DNA of 64,000 nt. Source: Sarocladium kiliense. Taxonomy: Eukaryota > Ascomycota > Sordariomycetes > Hypocreales > Sarocladiaceae. The notes below the pieces were generated by a model. That model ran no database searches. It was not told the DNA's origin and saw only the letters and a list, made by a program, of their open reading frames with translations. The stretch covers positions 2,852,001-2,916,000 of the forward strand of contig JAUZTG010000048.1 of NCBI GenBank assembly GCA_030734395.1, written 5' to 3'. The translations under genes were made by a program, and so were the position numbers. Shown piece by piece: positions 52,006 to 63,996 of this stretch (the stretch's first letter is position 1; each line of letters starts with the position of its first letter).

Positions 52006-54023
52006 TACCCCTCACTATATGAGTTCGACCGCGCCTCAAGGCGAGTTCGAGCCAAATCAAGATGACCAGACCTTGAGTCAGCACTCTCAAATTCGCCTCC
52101 AAATGTTGTCTGCAAGGATTGGAGCCAGACAGATTGCGTTCGATTGGGCGGATGACATCAGAGTAACACAACAATACCAGGGCGTTTGGCCCAAAGTTCG
52201 ACCTTACCTTCATGCCTTTACGAATCAGAGCTGGGACTGATAGAAGAGTCCCGTGGGAGGTGGTATTGGGCGGCATGTTCGATCAGGATACGCATACGAA
52301 GAGACCAGTGTGCTTCTTTTTATCAAAATACTAGAGACTCCGAGCGAGTGCTGAGCAACATCAGCAGGGACCATGTGGAGGGAATCACGTCATAGCCATG
52401 GACAGCTTGGGAATGTATTCCATCTTAATATGTCTTATTATCTATCCTGCCGTTTCCTCCTTGCCTTCGTTTGGCATCCTTGAAGCCAGATCACGACAGT
52501 ACAGCCTATTCTCGTATACATAAGACCGTCCCCCTTTCTCGACTTGTCCATGGTATTACACAGCAGTCCACGCTTTACTTGAGATATTCCCCGCCCATTC
52601 AACCTCCGTTGGCCTGCGGCGTCCCCTGACAGACCGTTCCCGAACGAGGTGGGCTGAACGTGGCCCCGAAGGAGTGCCTGACCCAACTTAGATCTGGTTT
52701 TAGGGGGAACCATGGCCGAGCCGAGAACATGTTTTCTTCGATGAGGCGTACAGCCCGGTGGCAGGCTGGGGATGGGCATCTCTCCAGCACTTCTTGGATA
52801 CGCTTCATGATGTTGCCATCCTTGCGTAGGTCAACAACCTGAACAGGCGCAGCCCGAGAGCGTGGGTCGGCGCGAAACATCGGCCTCTGGAAGCGCTCTT
52901 CAACTGTGCGACCGGTGTGGGACGATCAGATGGTACACAGGCAGTTGTAGCAGGTCAGCGAGCGTGATAACGTTTGTGAGTCTTCATGTTATCGCTGACG
53001 CAGCTACACCGCTCGCCATTTTGACGACACTTTAGGATACGCTCACTGGCACTTTGGATCTCTACGAGATTGAACGGTCTTCCCGGGCGACATCTGTTTA
53101 GCTTGAGCAAACGGCAGCAAGTATGCAAACTCCTCTTCAGTGAGCGGACGAGAGTGCACAGCACAGGTAGGATCGACGACAGGACCAATGTAAAAAGATG
53201 GTGGTGAATCAGTTGACTTATGTGAAGTGGTTTCCTTGAGAGTGCCTTTGCACGTGTATATATGTGCGTGTGTGAGGGAGATATATATATATATATATAT
53301 ATATGTATATCTCGGACCGTTAGCGGTTTCCGAGGTCGGCGACGACTATGCTGCTGTAGTCTTTTGCGGCGTGCTCTCGTAAAGGATGGCGTGTGGAAAA
53401 GAAAGAAGAGAAGAAAGGAAGAGCGAGGTGAAGGTGGGAGAGGAGCTGGGGGGATGTGTGCAGGCGAGGACGTTAAGGCTGGACCCACAAAAGCTGTCAG
53501 AGGTGCATTGGCGCAGACTGACAGCCGCGGCTGCCTGCGAGCCGGCGGGGCTTGTGTTCATCTGGGCAGGATGCTCCGCGAGGACTAACGGCTGTAAATC
53601 AAGTCATCAATCATAGCACCAATCAGCACAATGGTATTAACCTCAATAGCTCCAAGCTAAAGTCATGGCAGAGGTCTGATGTGGACCTTGTCTCGCGTAT
53701 AGCCGTCTCCACGTCTTTGAGATCATATACCCACCCAAAGATGTGCTTGAGATGGGACTGACATCTCTCTGCCAGGTCTGACTCTTTTTTACAGCTCCTA
53801 TTTTGGCAAGGTTTAGAGTTGAGCAGATGCCAGGTTCCAGGGCCGCAGCTGACTGTGGCATTAATGAGCTTCCTGGCTATGTTGAAAATGATGTAAGCTC
53901 GTACGTAATTAGCACGCAAAGGACGTGTATGGTTGCCGTCAAAGCGTAAGCACAATAGTAAATATAATACTTAGAATGTTGCTATATACAATGCAGGCAT
54001 CTGCTGGTTTCAGTAGCCCTCGT
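52006..54023. other. intergenic, convergent 3' flanks, 2.0 kb
   Basis: Lies between the 3' ends of the GH47 gene (+) and Cel5A (-). It contains an AT dinucleotide microsatellite (separate entry). Open frames are short and unrecognised. Confidence 0.5.
53281..53304. repeat. (AT)12 microsatellite
   Basis: Twelve uninterrupted AT units, followed by GTATAT. Located in the intergenic space downstream of cel5A. Confidence 0.9.
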
Positions 54024-55311
54024 TTACGATTGCAGCAAGCACTTGGTCAACGCCCTATCCGTCCAGCCATTGCCATTCCACGTCGGAGTCAACACCAGCT
54101 CATAGGTGCTGTCGAACGAGCCAGCAGACCAGCCAGTATAACCCAGATAAACATCGGCGTTGTTGTTGAGATACTTGATCTGTTCGCAGAAGTAGCGCAG
54201 GCATGAGTCCGTGTTGCCGCCTCCACTCTCGGTCAGGACAGCCTGGCGGCCGTTCTGCCTTAGCCAGTTCGCTAGGGGGGCAAAAGCATCATCGATATTG
54301 TTGCGAACACAGGTCGTCGTCGTTCCACTGTTGTCGCTGTCAAGGTATTTGTGCACATCGATAATCAGCCTGTTTGTCGTCCCGTCGGGGTTCTTGACCT
54401 GCGAAAGAGCTGCAGCACTGCCGTCCGAGATGAAAGTGCCTGCTGATTGCCAACCGTTGCCAGGGAGGGTGATGTAGTTGTTTGTAGCACCAGCCTGACG
54501 AATAGCCGTGACGACCTTTTGAACAGTCTGGGCCCAAGTGTTGATGTTCACGTCATGAGGCTCGTTCATGATGCCGAACCACACATTGGTCTGCGAAGCG
54601 TATTTGGTAGCAAGCTGCCTCCAGAGACTCACGAACTGGTCGTCACTTGGGCCACCCTGACCAATAATACCCCCGTTCCAGCGGGCATAGTTGTGTATAT
54701 CTATAATACACTGTGCTCCCGTGGCACGGCAGCCTTGAACGAGCTGATCGTATTTAGCGATACTCGTGGAGTCAAGGGTTCCACCGAGGTTGTTGTTGAC
54801 AAGGTATTGCCAACCGACAGGCAAGCGGAACATATTCATGCCCAGGTCATTTCGGAAGTGCTGCATTTGGCCAATCCCATCGGGATAGTTATTCGCACCA
54901 GTGAAGTCTCTCAAAGGCGGGTAGATCTTGCTGGTCGTGCATGTTCCAGTGGTCGCGCAGCCAAAGTCCTTCAAGGTCACAATTAGAGCCAATCATGAGA
55001 GAGGCAAATAAGGGACTCACAAAGCCAGCAATGTTCACTCCGAAATACTGAGTCTTCCCACTGTTGCCGCCTCCGTTGCCTCCCGTAGGAGTGGAAGGTT
55101 GCGAGGTCGTAGTCCGAGTGGTTGTTGTTGCTCCTCCTCCAGAGCCACCGGGAATGCACTGATAGTAATAATCATTCTGCTTCGTGCATGTGTTCCCAGA
55201 AGTACACGTAGTTGGGCCACTCCAGCCGATTCCTCCGCACTGACCCCAGACAGACTGTTGAGCGACAGCCCCGGTAACCAGGAGAGCTGCTACGAAGAGA
55301 GAAGAAGCCAT
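54024..55311 (-). CDS. cel5A: secreted GH5 endo-beta-1,4-glucanase with N-terminal CBM1 (Cel5A/EG2 type)
   Basis: Retaining endoglucanase that cuts internal bonds of cellulose outside the cell. Two exons (55311-55021, 54968-54024) give 411 residues. Order: signal peptide ([17 protein letters not shown]), family 1 cellulose-binding module at about 20-54 ([18 protein letters not shown], aromatic YYYQCI end), a Gly/Thr/Ser-rich linker, then the GH5 barrel from GVNIAGFDFGC. The acid/base is Glu233 in FGIMNEPHD and the nucleophile Glu344 in [17 protein letters not shown] and [11 protein letters not shown] are also present. The layout matches Trichoderma reesei EG2 closely. The 52-nt intron falls exactly at the GVNIAGF|DFGC junction. 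It lies in tandem with cel7A, about 2 kb downstream of it. Confidence 0.96.
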
Positions 55312-57273
55312 GTTGGATGCGGGATTGGGAACCAAGCAGGTTGTTCCTTTGCTTCTAGTAAGAAGGATGGAATTGGTTGAGTTCAGATCAGTGTATCGTA
55401 GGCCTGCTGTTCTTTTTGAACTCCAACTCGAACCAGGACCGAGCCATGTCCTCGGAGCATCGCCAAGCGAATTTCGGAGGGAGATGCTCCAACATTGCCA
55501 ACGGCCCCATACGCCTGGGATACGTAGTGTGAAAAGGCTTGCTAGGAAATGACAGAGACTGCTTATTGACAATATACTATAGACTGGGCAATTCGGGCCG
55601 CACGTGTCGTAGCAGTGGTCCTAACCCCACGACTTACGTGCCTCATCGATCTCCCGCCTTGATGGCTCCATTGTAGGCCTTCGGAGGGGTCATCTCAGGG
55701 GCAATAACTTAATCTAGAGAAGCTAAAACCTGCTCGCGGGGCCGGTCGTACGCGCCGACGGAAGGCTTGTAAGCCCGCTGAAAGACCGAGACCGCGTGAT
55801 GGCATCGTCCGTCCCCATCACGAGACTTCCGTTCTGGCGACTTACACGATAAAACAGGCCTCGCTTGCTTGGACCCCCCGCTCTGGTGCCACTCCCAAGT
55901 CTAGAACCCACCCCCTGCTTGCCGACCCGTACCGATAATGCAACCCCAGCTTCTCCAAAAGTCGAGGGCCCTGAAATTACGACCCGGAAGGGGCATGATC
56001 GGCCTATGCCTCTCCGTGGCATCTCTTTCGGGTGTGGCAGACCGGGCTTCTCCACGCCCTCGGAGCCTCAAGTACCGCCAACCGCTTACATCCCGATCAG
56101 GATCGTTACCCCGTGGTGGATTACAGCGATGAGGTTGTCGAGTTCTACAAGATATTGCAGTTCTGTGGACATGTTTGATGAGATAGCCGAGCGAAGAGAC
56201 TAAAGTCTTGTTTTAGAGTCGCGGATATAGTATGTGGTGGCCTCGCTGCTTGGCGGAACGTCGAGGGTCATTTATCGTCGCCAACTCGCCGCCCGTTGCT
56301 GGTGGGTCGCGATCGGGACGTGCCAGCTTGGCTGATCTTGGCCGATGATGTCGTGAACTCTCAGCGCTGGAAGCGCGGCCACGAAAGGGGACAAGATAGC
56401 ATTGAGGACTAATAGACTATACTGGAAACGAAGGAGGGAGGAGAAAAGCACGCTGGAGTTTGGCAAGAGTCGCAAGCAAAATAGTACGTAGAATAAGGAA
56501 CAGTTCCCCGAGCACGGTAGCCAACCAGGACTGCGTGATGGTAACCGAGCATCGCCAACTGAGCCTCCCCGGCATCTTCGTCCGGTTTAATAAATTACTC
56601 GATTGTAACCTCAAAGAGAGCCAATGGTAACAGGGCAACGATTAGTAACCCGCTGACTCTGAATTGTTGCTGTGGTTGGCTTCGCGGATTGCTGCTAAGG
56701 CGTCCTTGTACAACAAAGGCAGGTATCATAGCACTCTTCCACAGAAGGTGGTAGCTCTTACGATCCAAGAATTTCGGTGTCAGGCCTTTGCTTTTCCCTT
56801 CTGCTGGCATTTAAGGAGAAAACAGACCATTAGATTTGAAGTATACTGACGCCTGCCATCACCGACGATTGGGCTCGATCCAGCTACTCAGCAAGATTAA
56901 GATAGAGCAGAGTGACATATAAAGAGTATACCGAATACAATAACTGTCGAGACAATAATGAGAATCGCAATGAGGATAATAAGAAAGATAGCAGCAAGGA
57001 TAGTAGGTAGAATAATACATAGAATAGCAAGCAGAGTAGCAAGCAGAATAGGTATCATGCATGCGCACGAGAGGCCAGTCAAACGATATGGCAATATGAC
57101 GTGGGGTAAAATGGCATTCTCATATATACCCTGCCTCTAAAGACCAGACAGAAATAGATACAGTGAAGAGTTAACCCAATGCATTCCTAACCAACTCTTT
57201 TTCTTCCCCATCCTCCTTTCAAATCGCGTGACCGGAGAACAAAGTGAACTGAGCTGACTCCTTCTCAGGTACT
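55312..57273. other. intergenic between cel7A and cel5A (cel5A promoter)
   Basis: Upstream region of cel5A and 3' flank of cel7A, both read leftward. It contains a 12-nt minisatellite (separate entry). A CTATAGTATATTG element near 55571-55583 on the - strand is about 260 bp before the cel5A ATG and is a weak TATA candidate. No gene recognised. Confidence 0.5.
56954..57049. repeat. degenerate 12-nt minisatellite, 8 copies
   Basis: Eight consecutive 12-nt units, from AATAATGAGAAT at 56954 to AGCAAGCAGAAT at 57049. Almost all units end in RAT, and two are identical but for one base. The + strand is purine-rich. The sequence on either side does not continue the period. Confidence 0.8.
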
Positions 57274-59230
57274 TTACAGGCACTGGAAGTACCAGTCGTT
57301 GAGCTTCTGGCACTGAGCGCCGCTCACACAGGCAGTCGGACCAGTCCAGCCGTTGCCGCCGCACTGGCCCCACTTGGTCTGAGTGGGAGTGTTTCCGCCC
57401 TGAGTGGTGGTGGCAGTGGTCAGGGTGGTACGAACGCTCGTGGAGGTGGTGGTCCTTGAGGTGGTGGCAGTGGTGCGAGCAGTAGTAGAGCTGCTGCTAC
57501 CGCCTGGGTTGCCGGGAGTGTTCTGGTCGGTGGTGCTAGAGAATAGATATTAGCAACTTGCATCAAAGGACGTGAGGATGAGAGTTGTGTGCATACCTTC
57601 CAATGGGTCCGAAGCGGATGTTGGAGAAGACGACCTTGGAGTTGGGAGCGCTCGCCCTGACATCAGCGGGCTTGCCAGAGTCAGTAGCGCAAGAGCCGCG
57701 CTTGGCACCAGGCTTGTCGGGTTGGTCGACGGGGTATGTGCTGTCGAGCCAGAGCATGTTGACGCCGAACTATCAGCGATGTTAATGTCATCTTGTCTAA
57801 GCTCCATGTCTTCAGAGGAATTACTCACGTCGTCCCAGACGCTCATAACGAGAACCATGCCCTTGGTAAGAGCATCGGACATTTGAGGCAGACCGCCGTG
57901 CTTAGAGAAAGAAGTGCCTCCGAACTCAGCCTCCTCAGCGGCACAGTAGGCGGCGTTGATCTCGTTGCTGGTGGTTCCGGGAATGTTGAGCGGAGTAGGG
58001 CTCTCGAAGCGGACACCGTTCTGGATGTAGAAGCGGCGAATGGAGGTGACAGAGCTGCCGGAGGCGGGGAACTGGGTGACAACGGTCATCTTCTTGGTGG
58101 TGTCGAGCTTGAAGTTGGATCCGGGACCGTAGAAGTCGGTGTGGCCGATACGGTAGGGGTTGATGTCGCAACCTGGGATGGAAGTTAGTACATGTCCAAG
58201 TTATGGAGATTTGGAGCAGGGTGTTTACCATCAGGATCTATGTCAATAGTTAGTCAAGTCGCCTCCGAGTTGAAATGTCTGGGAATATGTACTTACCACA
58301 AGTGCCAGCATAGCGATCGCTGGAGTAAGTTCCACCACAGGCCTCGCCCTTGCACATCGTGAAGCCGCTGGTATCGCAAGGATGAGGAGTATAGGCAGTG
58401 GAGATGCTGTTAGCCTCCCAGATATCCATCTCAGCGCAGCAAGCGCCATTGTTTCCAACGCCGGAGTCGGCGCTTTCGGTGGAAGACTTCCAGCCCTCGA
58501 CGTTGGCCTGGCCGCCGATGAACTTGAGATCACGGGGGCATTGGCTGTCGCAGTAGCCAGTTCCGTACTTGGCACCGGCCTTGTTGTTGGGCTCCTTGGC
58601 CATGCCGCCGTCCGCGTCCATGGAGACGAAGTACAGAGCGCCATTGAGACCGCATCCAAGCTGGGAAACGTCCACATCGAAGGTGAACTCGTTGCCGGCG
58701 AGGGTGAACATCTCATACTTGGTCTCTGCGTCGTTGTTAGCGAGCACTGAGATAGAAAGAGGCAATGAACTTACCGGAGTTCATAAGGTAGAGACGAGAT
58801 CCGACGTTGGTTCCAGTGCTGGCCTTGGTCACGTAGCTCAGGGACAGAGCATCGCCGGTCGTGGAAGCTCCATAGGTCGCAGCATAGTTCGCTCCATCAA
58901 GACAGCAGGCAGTAGCACAAGCAGTGTTGGTGCTGCAGATCGACGTGTCCCACTTGTTACCTGCATCCGAAAACATTAGTCTACGCGATCACGTTTGATC
59001 AGACTCAAGACAGAATACGAACCAGTGTAGCAGTTGGTGGAGCCGCTGGTCTGGTGAAGCCATCGCCAGTTCGCGTCAATAACGACCTGTCCGTTCTGGT
59101 TGGTGCAGCTTCCGCCGGATGAGCACTTCTTCCAGGTCATGGAAGGGTGCGTCTCCGTGGTGAGAGTGCAGACCTGCTGGGCACGGACGGTGGCCAGCAA
59201 GGCCGTGATGGCGGCCAGCTTCTGATACAT
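57274..59230 (-). CDS. cbh1: secreted GH7 cellobiohydrolase I with C-terminal CBM1 (Cel7A)
   Basis: Retaining exo-glucanase that releases cellobiose from cellulose chain ends outside the cell, normally the main secreted cellulase. Seven exons (59230-59023, 58960-58775, 58725-58297, 58237-58229, 58172-57829, 57769-57597, 57535-57274) give 536 residues. A signal peptide ([17 protein letters not shown]) precedes QQVCTL. The catalytic triplet is Glu230, Asp232 and Glu235 in [12 protein letters not shown], i.e. 213/215/218 after signal cleavage, next to 212/214/217 of T. reesei Cel7[15 protein letters not shown] is encoded across a 9-nt exon. A Ser/Thr-rich linker leads to CBM1 ([24 protein letters not shown]). 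The ATG at 59230 is followed by the expected signal peptide. A TATA box lies about 106 bp upstream. Confidence 0.97.
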
Positions 59231-59335
59231 CTCGAATGTCGATGAGAGCTCGTAGGTTCACTTGTTGATGAAGTTGTCCAAGGCGACTTGAGAGTGCTGG
59301 ATGGTTTCGTCACAAAGAAGAGGCATCGTGACAGG

Positions 59336-59343
59336 ATATATAT
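59336..59343 (-). promoter_or_regulatory. TATA box of cel7A
   Basis: ATATATAT (reading GATATATAT on the - strand), about 106 bp upstream of the cel7A ATG. Strong inducible fungal cellulase promoters usually carry such a box at about this distance. Confidence 0.6.
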
Positions 59344-62325
59344 CTTATGGAATTGATGAGCTATTGTCAGGCGGCGAAACCGTGACACGATCTTCCGTTC
59401 TCAAGAGGGAAGCAACTGGAGCTCTAGTCCGGAAAGCTCAAAGCTACGCCCCGAGGGACCGAACCCCAGACACAAAGTTCGGACGCGGCTTGCGTCCCGT
59501 AATTTCCACACTGAGGCTGTCTGCTTCCGCACACTTGAGGAGCCTCAGGACGGAGGACGACTTCTCCGACCTCATGACAAGGGCCGCTTCAGAAACTAGC
59601 TCGTTGGCTGAATCAGTCAGTGTGGCTGTAAGCGAAGGCGTGAAGTCATCGTGTACCCTCACGTCGCATCGGGCCGGTATCCAAAAGGAAGATTAAGTCT
59701 AGACCCAAGATTTGAGGGCAGCACCCAATCTGGTAATTTAACGCCGTGAACCAGACTTTGGTGAGTGAGGTGACGATACTGCACCTAGCTGATTGTAGCC
59801 TCCTCACTGCGGAAATGGTGCCTCCGCACACGACAACGGTAGCGATTTGGGACCGGGTAGGTTCGTAAGCTATTGAGGGAACAGTGGCGGGTAACTGGAG
59901 AAACTTGCTCTCAGCCACTCTTCGACTTGCTGTTTCTCGACTTCACTGTCGCGGACACGGTTCCAACCCGTGATTGCTTCTTGTTCTACGCTGTTGTTCT
60001 ACCACTCTCTGGCCGGCCATTCTACTCCCCACAGTATACCATACCGCAACGGGTTTCCCAAATCGTAAGAGCTCCTACACAACCTAAACATATGCCCAGC
60101 CAAGGGGCCAAGCCGGGCGCTGCTACACTCAGTGGGTGGCAGAGAACCAAGTATCGGTTATCTCGGCTGCCTAGAAGGCATGGCAATATACGTCGGCAAC
60201 GCCAGATAACAAAGGGCATGTGGCAGACCCTGCCGCGTACTTATTGCATGTTTGCAATATCCTCCCGGTCCAATGATACCACCCTACCGTTTCAATCTGT
60301 CCCCCACCTTTACCCCAACTGCGCGCCACTACACCCTTTACAAGGACTCGGGGTCTCATGTGCCTTGCGCAAACCGAGATCTCGACCGCTATGGTAGCTG
60401 GAAACACATGATCATTGTATCCGGCCCGGGCGCAGCGTACCACATTTGCCCTCCAATAATTTGCTTTATCTGGTGGCCGTGTGGGCGAATCTAGGTACTC
60501 CGTTTTACTTTAGGCCCAGACCGAACCTCGGTACCAGACGCTGGCTGACGGCGACTTCTTTGAAGTTTGCTGTTAGTGGATCGTGGCGATATAGTAAGCT
60601 CTGAACTTGACGAGGAAGTTAGCACTCCGTCGATGTTTCGAGTCGTGGGCGCGTATAGCTGTGTTCTCAATGCTCAGCTCGGGGCACGACGATGTCCGTT
60701 TGCGCCGACATAGCTCAGCCTGTTGAACGGCCCAGGGTCCGTGTTGCCGACAAGTGAGGGAGTATTGAGGGCATCCTGTGACGATGTAGAGCTGGTCATG
60801 GGACGGAATCCAAGGTGAAGCGGCCGTCAAGTCATTTGCTGAACGCAGTGAAACTGAGGCCTAATGAGGGACATCTCTGAGCCTTCTTGTGAGCACTGCA
60901 TTTCAGATGAAGTAATAAGTTATCTTCGAGCTTCCTACGGCACGTTGAGGCCGTTCCTCTGAACTCTACGCACAGCCGATGCTGCCCACCCTCATGTAGA
61001 GAGGCAAGGATGGCCTCATCGCTCTCATAGACAATGCCTACAATGTTACATGGCTAACGAAGCCAATGGCGCTCTTGCGTCTCAATGGAACAGTCTCGAC
61101 AAGCGCCACCGCTCGCCTGTTACGAAGGCATGCCTTGGGGATATAATCCCTGCTTAGCTGGCAGATTTGTATAAGGTGTGTAGGCGTCTCCCTGCCCTAG
61201 AGAGGCCTCGTTCATCTTATAAGGCACAGGGCAGGACGCCGAGGGGTGAACTTCCACTTCCGTTGTCTATAGTTTGCGAGACTGGCTTCGCAGGCAAGCC
61301 TGTGCTGGCCGTCGGTCAGGTCCAGAGTGCCTATATAAGGCCGTTGACTGTGCGATCAGGCGGTTTTTGATCAGCAAAGCATCCTTGTTTGCAGGCCAGA
61401 CCTCAGAAGAGACCTCAGAAGAGACCATCTCCTTGCTCTCACGCTCAGAAGCCTTCAGCCGATGATTCACATATTTAGGACGAGTTAAGACGATTCAGTA
61501 CTGCAAAGTATTATGGGCGATCATACCAGTCTCGCCATATTCCACCGTCACCACCGCTTCACGAGGCTCTCCCTATACACATGGCGCAACCGCCATGTGT
61601 TTATGATCGCGAGTCTGGTAGACGACCAATTGCTGCTATAGCCACTGCCAACCCGACCGTCTCACCCGTCTCACCTCATCGCAACCACCCTCGAAACGTC
61701 ACCGCCTCGGTCAGCAGCAAGGCTCATCTATTTCTATATCTAGCGACGACGATCAGGGTCTTCAAAAGACTGTGTGCTTGGCCGCGTGCGCCAAGAGATG
61801 GGCGTCTTCACGTTGAGGTGTGCTGTCAATTTGCGAGCACACCGCCGATCGCTGTACGTAGGGTTGTGAGGATGTCACATTTCCTTCACGACTCAAGAGG
61901 ACACGACAGGTCGAAAGTGAGAAATCACGCGTTTCAGAACTCGGAGCTTGATGCTCACCAATGATGGACAAGGGGATCGACCAGTTAAGTAACTAAAACA
62001 TGATACTGACTTGGAGCTATTAGCACAGAGAATGGAGAGGAGAGACCGTAGATGCGAATCGCGGTCGCGGAGATTAGCAGGGGTTCGATTGTCAATTGCC
62101 ATTAGCCATGATTAGGTGCGCACCAATCCAGTGGCTCGCGTCAATCCCCGCACCCGGAACTGGGTCCTCGCTTGTTGCTGGAGCGCGTGGGAGAGAGATG
62201 GTACGAGCGGGCGTGCATATTCATATGCAGCCAGGAATCCGACCGAGGCCTGGACTGGGAGGGGGAATGGGATGATGATGCATGCATGCGATGAGGGGGA
62301 ACAGGGTGAGAGCCGAGACGAGGAT

Positions 62326-62345
62326 GGGATGGGATGGGATGGGAT
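62326..62345. repeat. (GGGAT)4 microsatellite
   Basis: Four perfect GGGAT units with partial units on both sides. It is intergenic and no function is apparent. Confidence 0.8.
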
Positions 62346-63510
62346 GGACGGGCAGGCAGTGACTGAGTGAGTGACCCCCGCGCCCCAACCACTGAAACTG
62401 GCAGGCAATTCACATGTGTGCTGCGAGCAGCCCAGTCGAGTACTTGTCTCACCGACACATGCTCAACAGTTTTTGAGACACACAGGTTGGTTGCATGCAT
62501 GCAGACGGTGAGGTGTTGAGCGTTGACGGGAAGCCATCACAACTTTGAAGCAATCAGGCATAACTTTCCCCGTCGCGTTATGAAATTTCTTTGGTATTTT
62601 TTTATTTTCGCATTTCTATCCACCAAGGTTTCCGCATGCAGTTCCCCCATCTCGTCCAGTAGTCCGGCGTATTTGGTGGTTTTAGCGCTGCCGTTTAGTG
62701 GACTGACGCCGTCATCGGAGGGGCCATTTAGCCATCTAGCGTCAGGGCACGGTGGATAGCCAGTGCGTTGCATCGTGCAGTAGCAGGGGGAGGGCCTTTA
62801 AGCCGGGCGGGGGCTGCCGAACAGCGAGATAGGCCCATGCGCTGTAGCCCACCAGCAGCAGCTGCCTTCCCTCTGTGGTAACTGCTGCAGACTGCCCTGC
62901 AGCCGGCATCGGGGTTGGCCCTCCACTGCAGCTTGGGGGTTCCCGGTGGAGGGTGAATCCCGGTGTGTGCGCCCTTGAGGAGTGTGTGGCCTGAGGAGTC
63001 GAGGAGATCGCGCCATCCTCGCCCTCCGTCGGCGACATATGCCACCTCAGGCAGCCGCCCATCAGCGCTCTTAGCGGACTTAGGCGGGCAACTGCACCAC
63101 GCCACGCCGCCCATCCGACTCCGGACAACCGCCAAAACCTTGAATCTCCGGGCGCGTGTTGTAATGTGCTGGACTGTCTCGAGCCCGACCACCACCACCA
63201 CCAACTCGTCCTTTTAGCTCAATTCCCCCAAAATCTTCTCAAAATCTCACAACCACCCTCCTCAACCTTCTTTTCTCTTCTCAACTTCTCGTCGTGCTCT
63301 TTCAATACCCTCAGCGTTTACGCCTCACTTTCACCAAACACCCGAAATACCCAGATTCCGCTACAACCCGCGCCAACCCGAAATCTCCGAGCGACCCTAC
63401 GTAGCTCTCCGCGTTTGCCCGTCGCGAAACACCAAAAACCAAGCCTTACCAACCACCATTTTCTACTCCTTCACCACAATTTCACCACGCACGCGCCATC
63501 CTCCGTAGAC

Positions 63511-63996
63511 ATGTTCACCACCCGGGCTCTTCGTCAGGCGGCAGCTCACGCTGAGCGCACCCCTCTGATCAGGTTCATTGGTCCCCGTACCATTCCTGGT
63601 AAGCTCGCAAATGCCGCTCCGTCACCGAGCTACGTCGCTTTTACTGACCAAACGAAAACAGCCTCAGTTGACCACACTCCCAAGCCTCACCCTGCCTCTC
63701 CCCTCGGCGAGCTCCCCTCCAACTTCTCGGCCTACGGCAACGGTGACAATTCCTCCCGCCACGCCTCCTTCAGCAGCTACCGCGACCACGCCCAGCAGCA
63801 CGGCCCCCTTCAGAAGTCCATCCGCTACTCAGCTGGCGGCATTGGTGGCTCTGCTGGCTCCCAGCTCGGCGATGTGAACCCTCCTCAGGGAGTCTTCTTC
63901 GATACCTCTGAGCTTCCTGCTCGCTTCCGTCGTGCCCCGATTGACCTCGCTGAGATCGAGGCAGTCGAGTCTGGTGGTGCCGCTGTCTGGGGTTGA
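63511..63996 (+). CDS. kgd4: mitochondrial 2-oxoglutarate dehydrogenase subunit Kgd4 / YMR-31
   Basis: Small mitochondrial protein that tethers the E3 component to the 2-oxoglutarate dehydrogenase complex. It was first described as mitoribosomal protein YMR-31/MRPS36. Exons 63511-63598 and 63662-63996 give 140 residues, close to the 125 or so of yeast Kgd4. The N terminus (MFTTRALRQAAAHAERT) is basic and hydroxylated, as expected for import. The family signature is spliced together: IRFIGPRTIP|ASVDHTPKPHPASP followed by LGELPSNF. The C terminus reads PPQGVFFDTSELPARFRR then EIEAVESGGA. The 63-nt intron has no stop and keeps frame if retained, but reading through would break the family signature. 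It is complete just before the window's right edge. Confidence 0.9.
   Translation: MFTTRALRQAAAHAERTPLIRFIGPRTIPGKLANAAPSPSYVAFTDQTKTASVDHTPKPHPASPLGELPSNFSAYGNGDNSSRHASFSSYRDHAQQHGPLQKSIRYSAGGIGGSAGSQLGDVNPPQGVFFDTSELPARFRRAPIDLAEIEAVESGGAAVWG

Larger units (their letters stand above)
59231..63510. other. 4.3-kb gene-poor stretch, including the cel7A promoter
   Basis: The left kilobase is the cel7A upstream region. The right end (63180-63510) is a C/A/T-rich leader of the KGD4 gene. Between them I see only short unrecognised frames, a 12-nt tandem pair (GACCTCAGAAGA, about 61397-61420) and a GGGAT repeat (separate entry). No RNA gene or transposon is evident. Confidence 0.5.

Noticed and set aside
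56862..57068. Tyr/Cys-rich frame on the - strand
   Set aside because: It is simply the translation of the 12-nt minisatellite and its flank.
59301..59696. 131-codon frame on the + strand
   Set aside because: It overlaps the cel7A promoter and TATA box and has no family match.
59231..60100. SYGGRG carbon-repressor (CreA/CRE1) sites in the cel7A promoter, e.g. CCCCAG at 59464 and CCCCAC near 60027
   Set aside because: The degenerate motif is expected several times per kilobase on both strands, so the hits alone carry no weight.
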